NCBI RefSeq assembly: GCF_020497125.1
Contig: NC_059073.1
Coordinates: 19,055,225-19,119,224, forward strand
Reading direction: 5' to 3'
DNA from: Mauremys mutica
Lineage: Eukaryota; Chordata; Testudines; Geoemydidae
Length of the DNA: 64,000 nucleotides
The notes beneath the pieces are model-generated. The model did no database searches. It saw nothing but the letters and a program-made list of their open reading frames with translations, and had not been told where the DNA came from. The position numbers and the translations under genes are program-made. How positions within the stretch are numbered: position 1 is the stretch's first letter; each line of letters starts with the position of its first letter. Shown here piece after piece: positions 46,219 through 58,496 of the stretch.

Positions 46219-47043
46219 CCGTAAAACCTACTTTAGCGACTACCTCTGAAGAGAGATCACGTGACACGAGTATCTACTTGCCTAGGCCACAGAACATTTT
46301 CCCCCTGTAATTTAACTGTGAAGAGCGACGACCTGTCATCAGTGACCAGCGACCACATTTTCTTACTCACATCCATAAAAACAAACCTGTAAAAGAAATC
46401 AATCTTCCTCACTTCTGCGCTGCTGCTGGCAGCGGCACTGCCTTCAGAGCTGGGCGGCCAGCCAGCAGCTACCACTCTTCATCTGCCCAGCTCTGAAGGC
46501 AGAGCAGGGAGCAGTGGCTGCTGCCTGGGTGTCCAGCTCTGGAGGCAGAGCTGCTGTTAGCAGAGTACAGAAGTAAGGGTGGCATAGTATGGTATTGCCA
46601 CACTTACTTCTCCACTGCTGCTGACTGCGGCACTGCCTTCGGAGCTGGGAGCCTGGCCAGAAACTGCCGCTCCCCCAGCCACACAGCTCTGAAGACAGTG
46701 CAGAAGTAAGGATGGCAATACCACGTCCCCCCTACAATAGGTTTGCTATCCCCCTTTGGGTCGGGAGCCCCAGTTTGAGAAATGCTCTGTATTTTGGTAT
46801 ACTGTACAGTACTACTGTATTCATAAATCCAAGAGATTTTAAATACAGTACAGTGCTGTATTGCATAACGTAGTGTTCATTTATGAGGCAATTAAAGTTA
46901 AACATGAAACATAGGAAATAATAGCAGCCTTTCTGTACAAAAGTGCCGATTTTACAACAAACTTTTGAAGAGAGACCACCTCTTCTTACAAGCAACCACT
47001 TTTGCTAACTTCCATGAGTGGTTACTCTTGGTAGGTTTTACTG
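46219..47043. mobile_element. Tigger/pogo-like non-autonomous element
   Basis: The 5' end ccgtaaaacctac and the 3' end gtaggttttactg are inverted repeats; TA flanks both sides (46217-46218 and 47044-47045). The ends and TA target fit the pogo/Tigger branch of Tc1/mariner. No transposase. The middle (46410-46720) has two rough copies of cagctctgaaggcag words. Confidence 0.78.
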
Positions 47044-47137
47044 TACTAGTCCTCAGGAGATTAAATCTTGTGTGTCACAGGCAGAGAATAGGCGGGACCA
47101 AGGTGCACCAATGTGCAAGGCCCTTGCAATAGCAGGG

Positions 47138-48266
47138 AATTTAACAAAGCTTTTGATAAAAGTTTCCAGAAAGTTAAAGAAGTATGGATTGGATGAATGG
47201 ACTATAAGGTGGATAGAAAGCTGTCTAGAAAGAGTGGCTCAACGGGTAGTGATCAGGCTTGATGTCTAGTTGTCAGCCAGTATTAAGTGGAGTGCCCCAG
47301 GAATCAGTCCTGAGGCCAGTTTTGTTCAACATCTTCATTAAAGATCTGGATGATGGGAGTAATTACACCCTGAGCAAGTTCGTGGATGACACGTAGTGGT
47401 GGGGAGAGGTAAATACGCTGGAGGGTAGGGATAGGGTCCAGAGTGACCTAGATAAATTGGAGGATTGGGCCAAAAGAAATCTGATAAAGTTCAACAGGGA
47501 CAAGTGCAGAGTCGTGCACTTAGGATGGAAGAATCCCATACACTGCAACTGGCTGGGGGCCAACTAGCTAAGCAGCAGTTCTGCGGAAAAGGAGCTGGGG
47601 ATTACAGTGGAGGAGAAGCTGGATATGAGTCAGCAGTGTGCCCTTGTTGCCAAGAAGGCTAACGGCATATCGGGCTGCATAAGTAGGAGCATTGCTAGCA
47701 GATTAAGGGAAGTGATTATTCCCCTCTGTTCGGCACTGGTGAGGCCACATCTGGAGTATTGCATCCAGTTTTGGGACCCCCACTACAGAAAGGATGTGGA
47801 CAAATTGGAGAGAGTTCAGTGGAGGGCAATAAAAATGATTAGGGGGCTGGGGCACATGATTTATGAGGAGAGGCTGAGGGAACCGGGCTTATTTAGTCTG
47901 CAGAAGAGAAGAGTGAGGGGGGATTCGATAGCCTTCAACTACCTGAAGAGGGGTTCCAAAGAGGATGAAGCTAGGCTGTTCTCAGTGGTGGCAGATGGCA
48001 GAACAAAGAGCAATGGTTGAAGTTGCAGTGGGGGAGGTCTAGGTTGGATATTAGGAAAAACTATTTTACTAGGAGGGTGGTGAAGCACTGGAATGGGTTA
48101 CCTAAGGAGGTGGTGAAATCTCCCTCTTTAGAAGTTTTTAAGGCCTGGCTTGACAAAGCCCTGGCTGGGATGATTTAGTTGGTGTTGTTCCTGCTTTGAG
48201 CAGGGGATTGGACTAGATGACCTCCTGAGGTCTCTTCCAACCCTAATCTTCTATGATTCTATGAAC
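47138..48266 (+). mobile_element. CR1 LINE, second subfamily, decayed RT
   Basis: The words aaagcttttgataaaagttt (RT motif A), agtggagtgccccaggaatc (motif B), gttcgtggatgacac (FVDD box) and the frame 47607-48020 ([26 protein letters not shown]) identify it. It ends in the repeated terminus ctatgattctatgaact. It differs from the 36893-38520 copy, so at least two CR1 subfamilies are present. Confidence 0.9.
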
Positions 48267-50193
48267 TAAGATATACCCAGATGATCCTAGCAACTGACCC
48301 CGCATACCATGCTAGAGGAAAGTGGAAAAAACTCCAAAAGGCCCCTGCCAATCTGACCTTCCCAACACCACATATGGCAATCATTTAGAACCTAAGCATG
48401 TAAACATGAACCAGCCAGCCAAGCATCTCCAGTCATGACCATTTCTGATGCTTCAAAGGAGAGAGACAGGTACAATGGTTTTCCTCTCATGTATCCATTT
48501 GGTGACCCCATGCAGTTTTTCAGATTGCCATTATATGTATCTTTTCGCTATTAGAAAAGCTAAATGTATAGAACTGTGTGTATTCACCCCTGGGTATGTC
48601 TGAAAAGGTGAAGGAACCAGAATCCACTGGAGTTTCAACCCAAATGGGAGCATATTAAGGAGACAGTCCAGACATAATGAAGCAGATGCACCTCCATTCA
48701 TTTCAATAATGGTGCAGCTGCTTACAGTAGGGTCTGAATTTGGCCCAGCCCCACGGTCTTTCAGATTTGAAAGGCCACTTCATTTGAAGGTACTCTCCCA
48801 TTTTACATCTCTGACAAATTTGGTTGAAAGGAGGCAAGTATAGAAAGGTTAAGTAGATGTGTTGCAAAGTGTTGGAGCAGTAATCAATGTCTTGTCTCTC
48901 TGAATGTAATCAATGAATTATATGTACATAAAACTAGTTGACGGGCTTTATACAATTAAGTCACAGTCCCCTAAAGCTTCAGAGTATATAAAGCATAGAT
49001 CAGTTTGCTGAAACTGTTAGTTCACCAAAAGGGAGCCCAGGCACTTAACCAATCTCAATAGGCCTTTATTGTGAGTATATTAGAATGCAATCAACATTAT
49101 TGCTATTATAAAACAAACCATAAAAGAAAATACCTTGCTTCTCTCATGGAAGATCAAGCAGCTCAGTGCCGCCTCTCTCAGACCTTTCAGTGACAATGCA
49201 TTGAGAGGCACTAACTGAATGGAGAGGGCTGTAAGCAAGTCTAAAAAAGACTGAGTAGGTCACTTAATTTGCATTAGACTAGATTTTAGTTAATCACCCA
49301 ATCCCTAGAAAACTGTTAACTCATCTACTGTTAACAGCATCCCAAATGCACATACACTGTGTCTTGATTATATGGCATGTTTTGGAAGTTTATTATATTC
49401 ATGTTTTCTGCACTATTTCACATTTTTCCAGTAGTTATGAGTTGCCCAGGCTGGTGCAGAATGTCTGCTAGACAAATACTCTTTTCTTTATTCTAGTGTA
49501 TTTTCACTATTGTCAAGTGCTCCATACCTATTCTCCAAGTATAACAAATACACACAGTGTATATAATGCTTATTGCTAAAGACACCACCCCCATCCCCAG
49601 TGCTTGGGACACCACATAGCATAACAAAACCATTTTTAAATATACATGAAAGCATTGTAACAAAAATCGCCCTTGTTAAAGTGATCAACTAAACCCATTA
49701 CATGGTGACTCAATACAAAAGAAAAAAGGTAAAATAAAATACAGGAGCAATGGTCATCCCCCAGATTTAAAAAACCTCTTGACTTTAATAAATGCTCTCT
49801 AAAAGGAGGGAACATCCTGAAAGATTTCACAAGGTGTAAAGTGAGGGCAGGGTAGAAAAGAGGTTCCATGTTTGGGACTCGCCCCAGCAAAGGTACATTG
49901 TGGTATGAGGGTAGGATCACTACAGACAAGTGTGTGAGAACTTATATTCCCATCAGGACCTGCAATAAAGTTAAGGCTGCCCAGCATTTGCAATTATAAA
50001 GACCTATTTTCAGTTGCTTATAACTGCAAACTTTAACCATCCAGGCTGAAATTCTCCATGCCGGGGTCTGTCTGCCTCAGGCTGATTTTTTTAAACCTTT
50101 CATCAAAATAGTTGGTTTCTGAGATCAAAGTTACCTGAAATGATATTATTTTGATCATGTTAAAAAAATCCTTATAGCAGTTTAGTTGAGAAG
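48267..50193. other. Intergenic, nothing recognised
   Basis: No gene or complete repeat. On the minus strand AATAAA at about 49064-49070 and 49484-49490 could be distal PHF20L1 polyadenylation signals, but there is no support. Confidence 0.4.
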
Positions 50194-50201
50194 CTCTAGA
50201 G

Positions 50202-50378
50202 CAGTGGTGGACAAGCTGCGGCCTGGCCGCTGCTTCCCGCAGCTCCCATTGGCTAGGAACAGCAAACTGCGGCCTCTGGGAGCTGCGGGCGGCTGTGCCT
50301 GCGGACGGTCAATGTAAACAAACTGTCTCACAACCTGCCAGTGGATTACCCTGACAGGCTGCAGGCTGCCCACCACTG
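50202..50378. mobile_element. hAT-type MITE with 8-bp duplication
   Basis: The ends cagtggtggaca and gcccaccactg are inverted repeats. The duplication is ctctagag at 50194-50201 and ctctcgag at 50379-50386 (7 of 8). The body is GC-rich (ggcctggccgctgcttcccg). Confidence 0.85.
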
Positions 50379-50386
50379 CTCTCGAG

Positions 50387-51574
50387 CTTCTATGCCTTGG
50401 AGCAAGGGTAGGAATTTGGCAAGGGAGGGGTGTCAGAAAGACAGTGAAAAATCCATCCAAATCTGGCCAAATTACAAGCCTCTGAAAGTCACCCTGTGCA
50501 TGTGCTCAGCAGAGGTTTATTAGAGACCTACCTAACAATAATCTCAGAAGATTCTGTTTACATTGTGCATGCTCCTCCTTTCCGAGCTCACTGAGCATGC
50601 TCCAGCCCAAGGCTGCAGGGGCGGAGCAGAACTTTCCCTACAATTGCCTCCTGCCACCCCTCCAGGCATCAGAACAAAACATGGAAATCTTCTCTCCAGT
50701 GTTTTAAATGGTTTCCCAGCCGACACCCCGGCAACAGGAGGACAACACAGCCTAACTCAACTGCACACGGCTGAGGAGCTGAGGGGTGGCAGGGGCAAGT
50801 GGAGGGGAAACAGGTGTAAGCTCGAGGATGGACAGGAGCACACAAACAAGGTAACAAGGGGACATGCGAGCAGATGAGCAAAAAGGGTCAAGCTGGGAAG
50901 TGGGGGGAAGGGGCAGAAGAGGCTGCATCCACTTGAGAATTTTCCCCTCTCAAATGTAAAACAGAACACAGGGACCGAGTCCCAACATTCGCTGCCTAGC
51001 AAATACCCGTGAAAGCCACTTGCAAAGTCTCTCATCTTCCTTAGCGGCTGGTTCAGGGAGGATAACAGCCAACTACTATTAGTCGTTACGCTATCAGCTC
51101 AAGTGGCAGAAGTCTGCTGTGGATTTAAAGGTTCCAACACTGCTGAGTAGCCCTGGGTGTGTCACAGTATGGCTCCGTATGATGGAATTCCTTTTGGGTT
51201 TTTTTCCCCTTGTTTCCTTTTTAAAAAAACTAAGTTAAAAAACTACATTAAAAGAACACTATAAAAGATGGCAAAGTCAAGCATCCTGAAGTTAGAAAAC
51301 AACAGAATTAAGCTTGTGTAACCTTAATTTGGCCCCTTTGTGCACATGCATTGTGATACAGTCTTTAGTTACGGCATCAAATACTATTTTTCCCCCAGCA
51401 CTTTTGCCTTGTTCAGTGCACAGCGTAGATGGTGCTTTGGGAATGAATCAGTTGTGTAGTGAATGAGGCAGTTGTTTGTAAGATGGCTGCCTCATTTGAT
51501 GAGGAAGCTGGAAGGCATGTGGCGAATGAGGCAAAGGACTAATAAATAATAATAATTGGAGATATACCAATCTC
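50387..51574. other. Intergenic, nothing recognised
   Basis: No element or gene could be supported in this stretch between two transposons. Confidence 0.5.
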
Positions 51575-51738
51575 CTAGAATTGGAAGGGACCTTGAAAGG
51601 TCATTGAGTCCAGCCCCCTGCCTTCACTAGCAGGACCAATTTTTGCCCCAGATCCCTAAGTGGCCCCCTGATGGACTGACCTCACAACCCTGGGTTTAGC
51701 AGGCCAATGCTCAAACCACTGAGCTATCCCTCCCCCCA
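51575..51738 (-). mobile_element. tRNA-headed SINE with CR1-like tail
   Basis: On the minus strand it opens gggagggatagctcagtggt, then gagcattggcctgctaaacc and gggttgtgaggtcagtccat (box A and B analogues), then gatctggggcaaaaattggt, and ends in a CR1-like tail ggtcccttccaattctagga. The full unit is about 164 bp. Same family as 8592-8744. Confidence 0.88.
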
Positions 51739-52149
51739 GGATGGGAAAAGGATAGTCTTATGATCAAGACAATTGGATGACATTCTGAAAATTGGAACCT
51801 ATCCTTGATCCTGCCACAGAGTTCCTATGTCACTTAAACCAAAATTCACAGATGGCCACTAATTGTGATTCTCTCTTTTTCTAGGTGCCCACCAGGGAAC
51901 ATCTGGGGCCTGATTTGCAGAAGTGCTGAGCACTTACAACTAGAACTGATGTCAGTGCATGCACTGACCATATAAAGTGCTATAAAAATGCTCTGAAAAA
52001 AAAAATCAGGCCCAAAGTGTTTCACAAGTTAGGCGCCTGACCATTTTAGCCTTAATCTCTCTATTACTCAGTTTCACATCTTTAAAGTGGGGTTGATGAT
52101 ACCAAGTGACCTTAAAGTTTGGTGAAGCATTCTGACACTACAGTGATGT

Positions 52150-55146
52150 GTGTCATAGAAAAGTCCATGAAGAAATGAATAATTTTGTATGCAGTGCAGC
52201 GTTTAAATGGTAGGTGGTAAATATTAAGCATTTGACTACCAAATTAACAAAGATAAACAGAAATATTGAAAAGTTACTCATTCAGGGGGCACTACCTATC
52301 CTGTGCATTGAAAGAGGCAGGGTCCTGTGGGGTTAAAAAAAAGTGACACCTTCCAAGTTAAAAGACTAACACAATGCATATGGCAGAAGAAGGCTGAATT
52401 GCATAGGCAACCTTAATTCATACATTGCCTAACTTTTGATTACTTAACTTTGAAACCATACAATACTTGACAGTAGTTTTTTAATATGTAATATATATAT
52501 TTAAAAGTGTAGGCCCTGGCTACATCAGTGACCATCTCCTAGCACCTGCATCTGAGACCACCTCCGGGTCCTCAGCTCAGCGCAGCGCATACAACAGCCA
52601 CCTTTTAGGGATAATATTCTCACATCTCATTATAACTTTGCTGTGATGGGCCCAAAGCATGGAACCTCCTTCCTACAACTTTAAATCTCAGTCCATCTCT
52701 CTGTTCATTACATTTACAGTTATATGGTATCACAAACATGCATACACACATTGTATAACATAGCACCAGTATGTACTGTATATATTATGTAAATACTATA
52801 TACTTCATTTCAAATTGTGTATTAATATTTACATTTATTCTATTCAGTACACACAGTACCACATTTAAGGATATGCAGCAAGTGAATAATATATAACAGT
52901 ATCTTGCATATCCAAAGAGCAAGTAGATCACTTTCAACAGCTGTTAATACTGTGAAATGTGTCTTAAGTAGTTATTTAAGCATCAAATTATACTGTATAA
53001 AACATCAGGGCATTTTGTTAAACATAATAGTGGTTGCCATAAAAAAAGTCAACATTTCTTTACAGATTCCTCAGTTACTGTATTTCCTCTTTAAATTATG
53101 GAGGTGCCAATCCCTGCTATAGAATTAAGATTGAGTTGAGTTTTGGAATTAATACAGAGCTGTAATATCTCCGATACAATGGTGTGGTAACTGCTGTTGA
53201 AGAGACCTTTTAAATAGGTATCATTCTATAACTGACGTTGACACATTTGCTTTAGAGTTAAAATATTAATAGCATTAACTTACTTCAGACATGACAGATA
53301 AATTAGAGACTTTAGTGTAGGCATTTTTCAATAAGCACCCGGGCATGCTACTTTCTCTCTCAATAATGGTTTTATGATGAAAGTTCAAAACACTAGTTTC
53401 AACATCTTTTGTACATAATCCATCTTTGGCATATTTTTCAACTGTCTGAATCCTCAACAGGCATTCAAAAAATTCGAGTTGTTTATGGTCTGTACATTAT
53501 TTTAATCACTTTTTTACATTTCTGTATACGACAGGAAGAAAAGTGGAAAATGTAGAGTATGCAGAATAGTTTTAATAAACAGTTTTACATACAGTACCTT
53601 ACATATAGAACAGTGTGTTTGCAAATTTAAATAATTTTTGAATGTACAGTGGCTTGTACTCTTATCAAAAGGTAAATTCAAGTTTACTGTCTATCGGTTC
53701 TAAAATGCATTTATACAGAAAACTAGAACTGATAAACAGTTGTGAGGCATAAAATGTTCAAGTATCTTATGTCATCAATTAAATAGCCTCCTTTTAACAG
53801 TCATATTTTACAAATTCCAAAACCTGTACATACATTATTTTCAATTTTATAAACTGCTTGTTAAAAGGTAACATTTCATGTTAACCACCAGTTCTTATAG
53901 TCTATAGTAATAAAACTAGACATGTGTAGATATAAATATGTATATAGTATGTACATATGAATGTGCGTGTATATACACATATACCTACACATGCATATGT
54001 AGCACTGGGTGCAGTGACAACTTACATGAGCACAGGCAAAGAGAAGGTCCCGAGCTCAAAATCCAGCAAGAGCTAACAGAGCAACTAGGTTGCCTTTGGT
54101 TTCATGATGTTTTACTCACTTATGACTGAAGCTAAAAGTTTTATAAAAACATCTTAGATAATGTATCTTTGTGATAGTGGTTTAGTAATTCACAGCCACA
54201 AACAAGCAATTTTTCTGCTCTTGTCATTCCTCATCCCAGATGAGGTTGGTAAAGATTCAGAGGGCTAACACCAAGCTGAACTACCCAGGACAAAAATGTA
54301 CTTTGAATCCTGAATACTGCAATAGAACGTAAAAAAATATAAACTAGATACAATTTTGGATGGATTGCTGGCACCAGGTAGAACTTTGAAAAAAAACTCT
54401 TCAGGTATTTCAATATCTTCAAACTGTCATCCCAGTGGTTTTAGTATTATTTGGCACATCTGACCACTGTTTGCCACTTACGTTTTTAAAAGAGCCTAAG
54501 GGTGCTGTAATGAGGATTTCCATTAAAAAAAAAAATTTATAAGGAGACCACCGCATACGGTTTCTTTCAAAAGTGAAGCAAATGTTTTCATTTTCCTGAA
54601 TAACACTAATTAGACAAGAAATAGTTCATCGTCTGCAAAAGATCGGTTATCTGCCTAAAACTTTGGGGGTGGACCAACAGTAGAGAGGATATGGATCTCT
54701 CTGTGTCTGTATTTTCACTAGCAATGGGAGAAAAAATAATTACGGATATATGTTTTTCCCACTGACGTTTTAGAGTTTGGCTCTTTCTGCTACTGACTAT
54801 AAAATTATAGCATTTTCCATTGCAGAGATTTCTTGAACCTTCTTGTATGACCTGAAGGAGAAATTCTGCCACTTCACATGTCTTATTTACCATATTGTTG
54901 ACCATATCAATGTTCCTCAATATGTGACATATTGTACTTTGCATCTTGAACATAGCATATTTAGCTTTTCAGTGTCAATTTCCTTACTCTAGATTTCCTT
55001 TCCTTTCTCCAAAGCGTCAGGCTAAAAATGTAATCAGCACAGACCCAGACAAATATCCAGCTTTTTGCTGTCCTCCTGCCAGTCTTGTGGCTAATAAGAA
55101 AATTCACTGTAGAGAGCCTATTTTTATTCCTTTATTCTTCCTTTTG
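52150..55146 (-). other. PHF20L1: Probable PHF20L1 3'UTR and 3' flank
   Basis: About 3 kb of AT-rich sequence downstream of the stop, without any repeat I recognise, unlike the DNA on both sides. That is what a long conserved 3'UTR looks like. On the minus strand AATAAA occurs at 55131-55136 (only 11 nt after the stop, so probably not the main site) and at 52834-52839, which would give a 3'UTR of about 2.3 kb. Three Pumilio-type UGUANAUA sites are present (see findings). The true end cannot be set from sequence alone. Confidence 0.5.
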
Positions 55147-55289
55147 TCATACAGAGCACAGTGTGGCTATTTGCTGTACTTTCCCCATGTCAATTAAGAG
55201 CTGTTTGATACGTCGCTTGAGTTGAGGCAGTCTTGCAAGAGGATCAGGCGGTTCCAGCTCTCCAGTGAAGTCAAGCCAACTTTCTAAAA
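55147..55289 (-). CDS. PHF20L1: PHF20L1 last coding exon with stop codon
   Basis: It encodes the conserved C-terminus: [35 protein letters not shown] and ATLCSV followed by TGA at 55147-55149. A Val codon is split over the junction with the previous exon. The acceptor CTCGATGTAG is preceded by a run of 21 T (A on the plus strand, 55307-55327). The helix after the proline-rich turn continues the C-terminal helical module of the previous exon. Confidence 0.95.
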
Positions 55290-55306
55290 CTACATCGAGA
55301 AAAATT

Positions 55307-55327
55307 AAAAAAAAAAAAAAAAAAAAA
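55307..55327. repeat. Poly-A run next to the last PHF20L1 acceptor
   Basis: 21 A on the plus strand, which is a T run in the transcript, ending 15 nt upstream of the GTAG acceptor. It therefore forms most of the polypyrimidine tract. Confidence 0.95.
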
Positions 55328-56222
55328 GAGTTTGATTAGAAAGGGATCTTTGGAAAAAGAGTGCTCAACCCTCCAAAGCTAGGTGTGATGAAATGCAGGG
55401 CCATATCTTAGTGCCATTGAAGTCAGTGGCAAAATACTTGAGGACTTCAACCTGACTAGGATTTGGTCCTAACTTGTCAACCAAAATTTAAATGGCTATT
55501 GTGCCCCACCCATGGCTCCATGCAAACCTGGTGTGAGACTGCCAATGATGCACCTCAGAATATTTCATGGCCAAATTCACTGCCCAGATGAAGAGCAGCG
55601 TATCATAAAAATTCAGAATACTTCCACTATTTGTTGCTAGACATTCTGTATTTGGGTTTTTAGGCTCATACCCCTTCCAAACCTACTTCTCCCGGATGCT
55701 ATTGAACATGGACCAGCACCTATCCTTGTAAATGCTGCCAACTTGCCAAGCTTGAGGGCAGCAGGTAATTTGTATAAAATGGAGCATGCCTCTGCCATAT
55801 GCATCATTAATATGAAGGTGCAACTTACAGATACTCAGATCATTATTTAAATGAAGATATATTTTCTGAAGAACCAAATAATTCAGTGCTCCATGGAAAT
55901 TTTTATTCTTTTAAGCAGTTTATAGTGGTCCCCCTTACTAATCCTTCCAATTGCCTTGATAGCTAAATTCCAGTAATATAAAGGTATGTTTGGACAAATT
56001 AGCCAACAATGTGTTGATAATACACATACAGAGAAGAGACTCCAGCTCACTGTCTCAGCTGTCACGGTTCTGAAGTAGTGAAAACAACAGGAATAAAAGG
56101 CTGTGAAAACTCACTTCTGTCACTAACTTTAACGCATCACTAAACAAAAACAGGGAGCAGGTGATATAATGTGGTGCTATTTTTGGACAGCCACTTTCAG
56201 AATGGAATCACACTAACTTCTG

Positions 56223-57240
56223 AAAAAAGAATAGGAGTGCTTGTGGCACCTTAGAGACTAACAAATTTATTGTAGCATAAGCTTTCGTGGGCTACAGCTC
56301 ATTTCATCGGATGCATGTAGTGGAAAATACAGAAGGAAGACATATATAAACACACACACACACAGGGAACATGAAACAATGGGTGTTACCATACACATAA
56401 GGAGAGTGATCAGTTAAGGTGAGCTGTTGTCAGCAGGGAGAGAAAAATAACTGTTTGTAGTGGTAATGAAAATGGCCCATTTCCAGCACTTGACAAGGAG
56501 ATATAAGGAACTCGGGGGGGGGGGGGAAGAGATAAGCATGGGGAAATAATTTTACTTTGTGTAATGGCCCATCCACTCCCAGTCTTTATTCAAACCTAAT
56601 TTAATGGTGTCCAATTTGCAAATTAATTGCAATTCAGTCGTCTCTCGTTGGAGTCTGTTTTAGAAGTTTTTTTGGTGTAATATTGCGACTTTTAGGTCTG
56701 TAATCGAGTGGCCAGGGAAGTTGAAGTGTTCTCCAAGTTGTTTCTGAATGTTATAATTCTTGACATCTGATTTGTGTCCATTTATTGTTTTACATAGAGA
56801 CTGTCCGGTTTGGCCAATGTACATGGCAGAGGGGCATTGCTGGCACACGATGGCATATATCACATTATCAGAGGCTCATTCACCTGCACATCTGCCAATG
56901 TGGCCGATGTGATTAGGCCCTATGATGGTATCCCCTGAATAGATATGTGGACAGAGTTGGCAACAGGCTTTGTTGCAAGGATAGGTTCCTGGGTTAGTGT
57001 TTTTGTTGTGTAACTGATCACTCTCCTTATAACGTGTATGGTAACACCTATTGTTTCATGGTGGTGTGTGTGTGTGTGTGTTCGTTCATATACATATTCC
57101 TTCTGTATTTTCCATTACATGCATCTGATGAAGTGAGCTGTAGCCCACGAAAGCTTATGCTACAATAAATTGGTTAATCTCTAAAGTGCCACAAGTACTC
57201 CTATTCTTTTTGCAGATACAGACTAACACGGCTACTACAC
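56223..57240 (-). mobile_element. Penelope-like element fragment with inverted terminal copies
   Basis: The left end at 56240-56330 (cttgtggcaccttagagact, cataagctttcgtgggctac) reappears inverted at 57118-57215 (gtagcccacgaaagcttatg, aagtgccacaagtactccta). Between them, on the minus strand at 56660-56863, is a GIY-YIG endonuclease remnant. CA and TG microsatellites sit inside each end (near 56352 and 57066). Inverted pseudo-LTRs are known in Penelope elements. The reverse transcriptase is absent. Confidence 0.85.
56660..56863 (-). pseudogene. GIY-YIG endonuclease remnant of a Penelope-like element
   Basis: A 67-codon frame. IYAIVCQQC stands for the GIY half and MYIGQTGQSL for the YIG half; HFNFPGHSITDL follows. 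In intact relatives the YIG loop goes on GRSLRTRINGH; here it is GQSLCKTINGH, so the conserved Arg is replaced. The frame is cut on both sides. It is an old fragment, not an active gene. Confidence 0.8.
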
Positions 57241-57457
57241 TAACTTCTGAGTGAATTCCAGTGCTCATAAAAAAGAGGGATGGCAAGAGTCTAATCCCAT
57301 TATTTTAGAAACATGGTCAATGTAAATGCAATCTGATCATAAACATTCCATCAGGGCTAACACTATTTTGTTTTAGGTAAGAAATAATTAAGGATGCAAT
57401 AACTACACTTTGTTCAAACTCTCTTCATTTGTGAAGTGAGTCTCTACATGTGAAAAC

Positions 57458-57747
57458 TAGGGCTGTCCAGCGATTAAAAAAATTAATAGCGATTAATTGC
57501 CGTTTTAATCGCACTGTTACACAATAATTGAATACCATTTATTTAAAAATTTTGGACGTTTTCTATATTTTCAAATATAGGCTAGGGGGCTCAGAGCTCC
57601 AGACTCTGCTGCCACGCCCGGAGCTCTGGGCTGGGGCTTCACCTTCCCACCCTGCCCAGAGGTATGTGATTAACATTTAAAAAATGAACATGTTAATTTT
57701 GTTTTCAGTTAACTGCAGGCATTAACGGAAATTAATTTACAGCCCTA
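57458..57747. mobile_element. hAT-type MITE with exact 8-bp duplication
   Basis: The ends tagggctgt and acagcccta are inverted repeats. The duplication gtgaaaac is at 57450-57457 and 57748-57755. Positions 57475-57520 are AT-rich with gattaat words. It lies in the last PHF20L1 intron. Confidence 0.9.
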
Positions 57748-58330
57748 GTGAAAACCGAATGCATTCATCTACTACAACACGTAGTTCCACTGCATAATCT
57801 TTGTGTGAATTTGTTGTTATGAAGCCTGGTCTGTTGCCTTAATCCAGGCTATTACCAGTTAGTTTGTAAACCACAGCTGAAGATGAAGACTTCTTTTCTC
57901 CTCCTCAGGCAACTGATTGATACTATTGCCCAAACAAATACTATCAACTTCAGGAGATGAGGAGGATTAGTAGGCAGAGCATGGGGGCAGGAGCCTGCTA
58001 CTTCATGGTCTCACTGTGTGGCCTTGGGCAAGCCATGTTGGCCCAAGTTTTTGAATGACTGTTAATGCTGTATGCCTAGGCTTGACTCCAGACATTCTGA
58101 ATACTCATTACCTCAGTGGATGTTGCAGAGGCACGATATCTCTGAAAAATCAGACTCTGGGTGTCCCAGAACACCCAAAATTATAAATACCTTTGAAAAT
58201 TTGGGCCTTAATCACTGTCTTAGTCATCTACATGATGAGGTAATGGGAGACTTATTGTTCTTTATTTAATGCTTTGAATGTTCAAAGCTCTATACAGATT
58301 AATGTCAATACTTTGTAATAATGTAATTAC

Positions 58331-58496
58331 CATCAACTTCCTTTTCAATAAGGTCCATTCTGCTGGTGACTTCATTCTGTACATTCTCTATGTGGGTCAG
58401 GAGATTTAGCTGCCATTGAAGATGTGAATCCACTTGTTCTTCTGATCCTTTTTTTTCATTACAAGCACACATCACATTCCCTTCAGCAGCATTCTT
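58331..58496 (-). CDS. PHF20L1: PHF20L1 penultimate coding exon
   Basis: It encodes 55 residues, from KNAAEGN to [24 protein letters not shown] is a predicted helical, probably coiled-coil, segment conserved between PHF20 and PHF20L1. The acceptor is the poorly pyrimidine-flanked CCTATGGAG; an in-frame start at this site restores family alignment. The donor is GTAATT. Phase 0 in and 1 out match its neighbours. Confidence 0.93.

Noticed and set aside
49636..49929. 97-codon minus-strand frame downstream of PHF20L1
   Set aside because: AT-rich, no domain, and not in a position expected for any neighbouring gene.
51700..51738. Possible tRNA gene on the minus strand
   Set aside because: The A and B boxes belong to a SINE head that continues into a CR1-like tail; not a functional tRNA.
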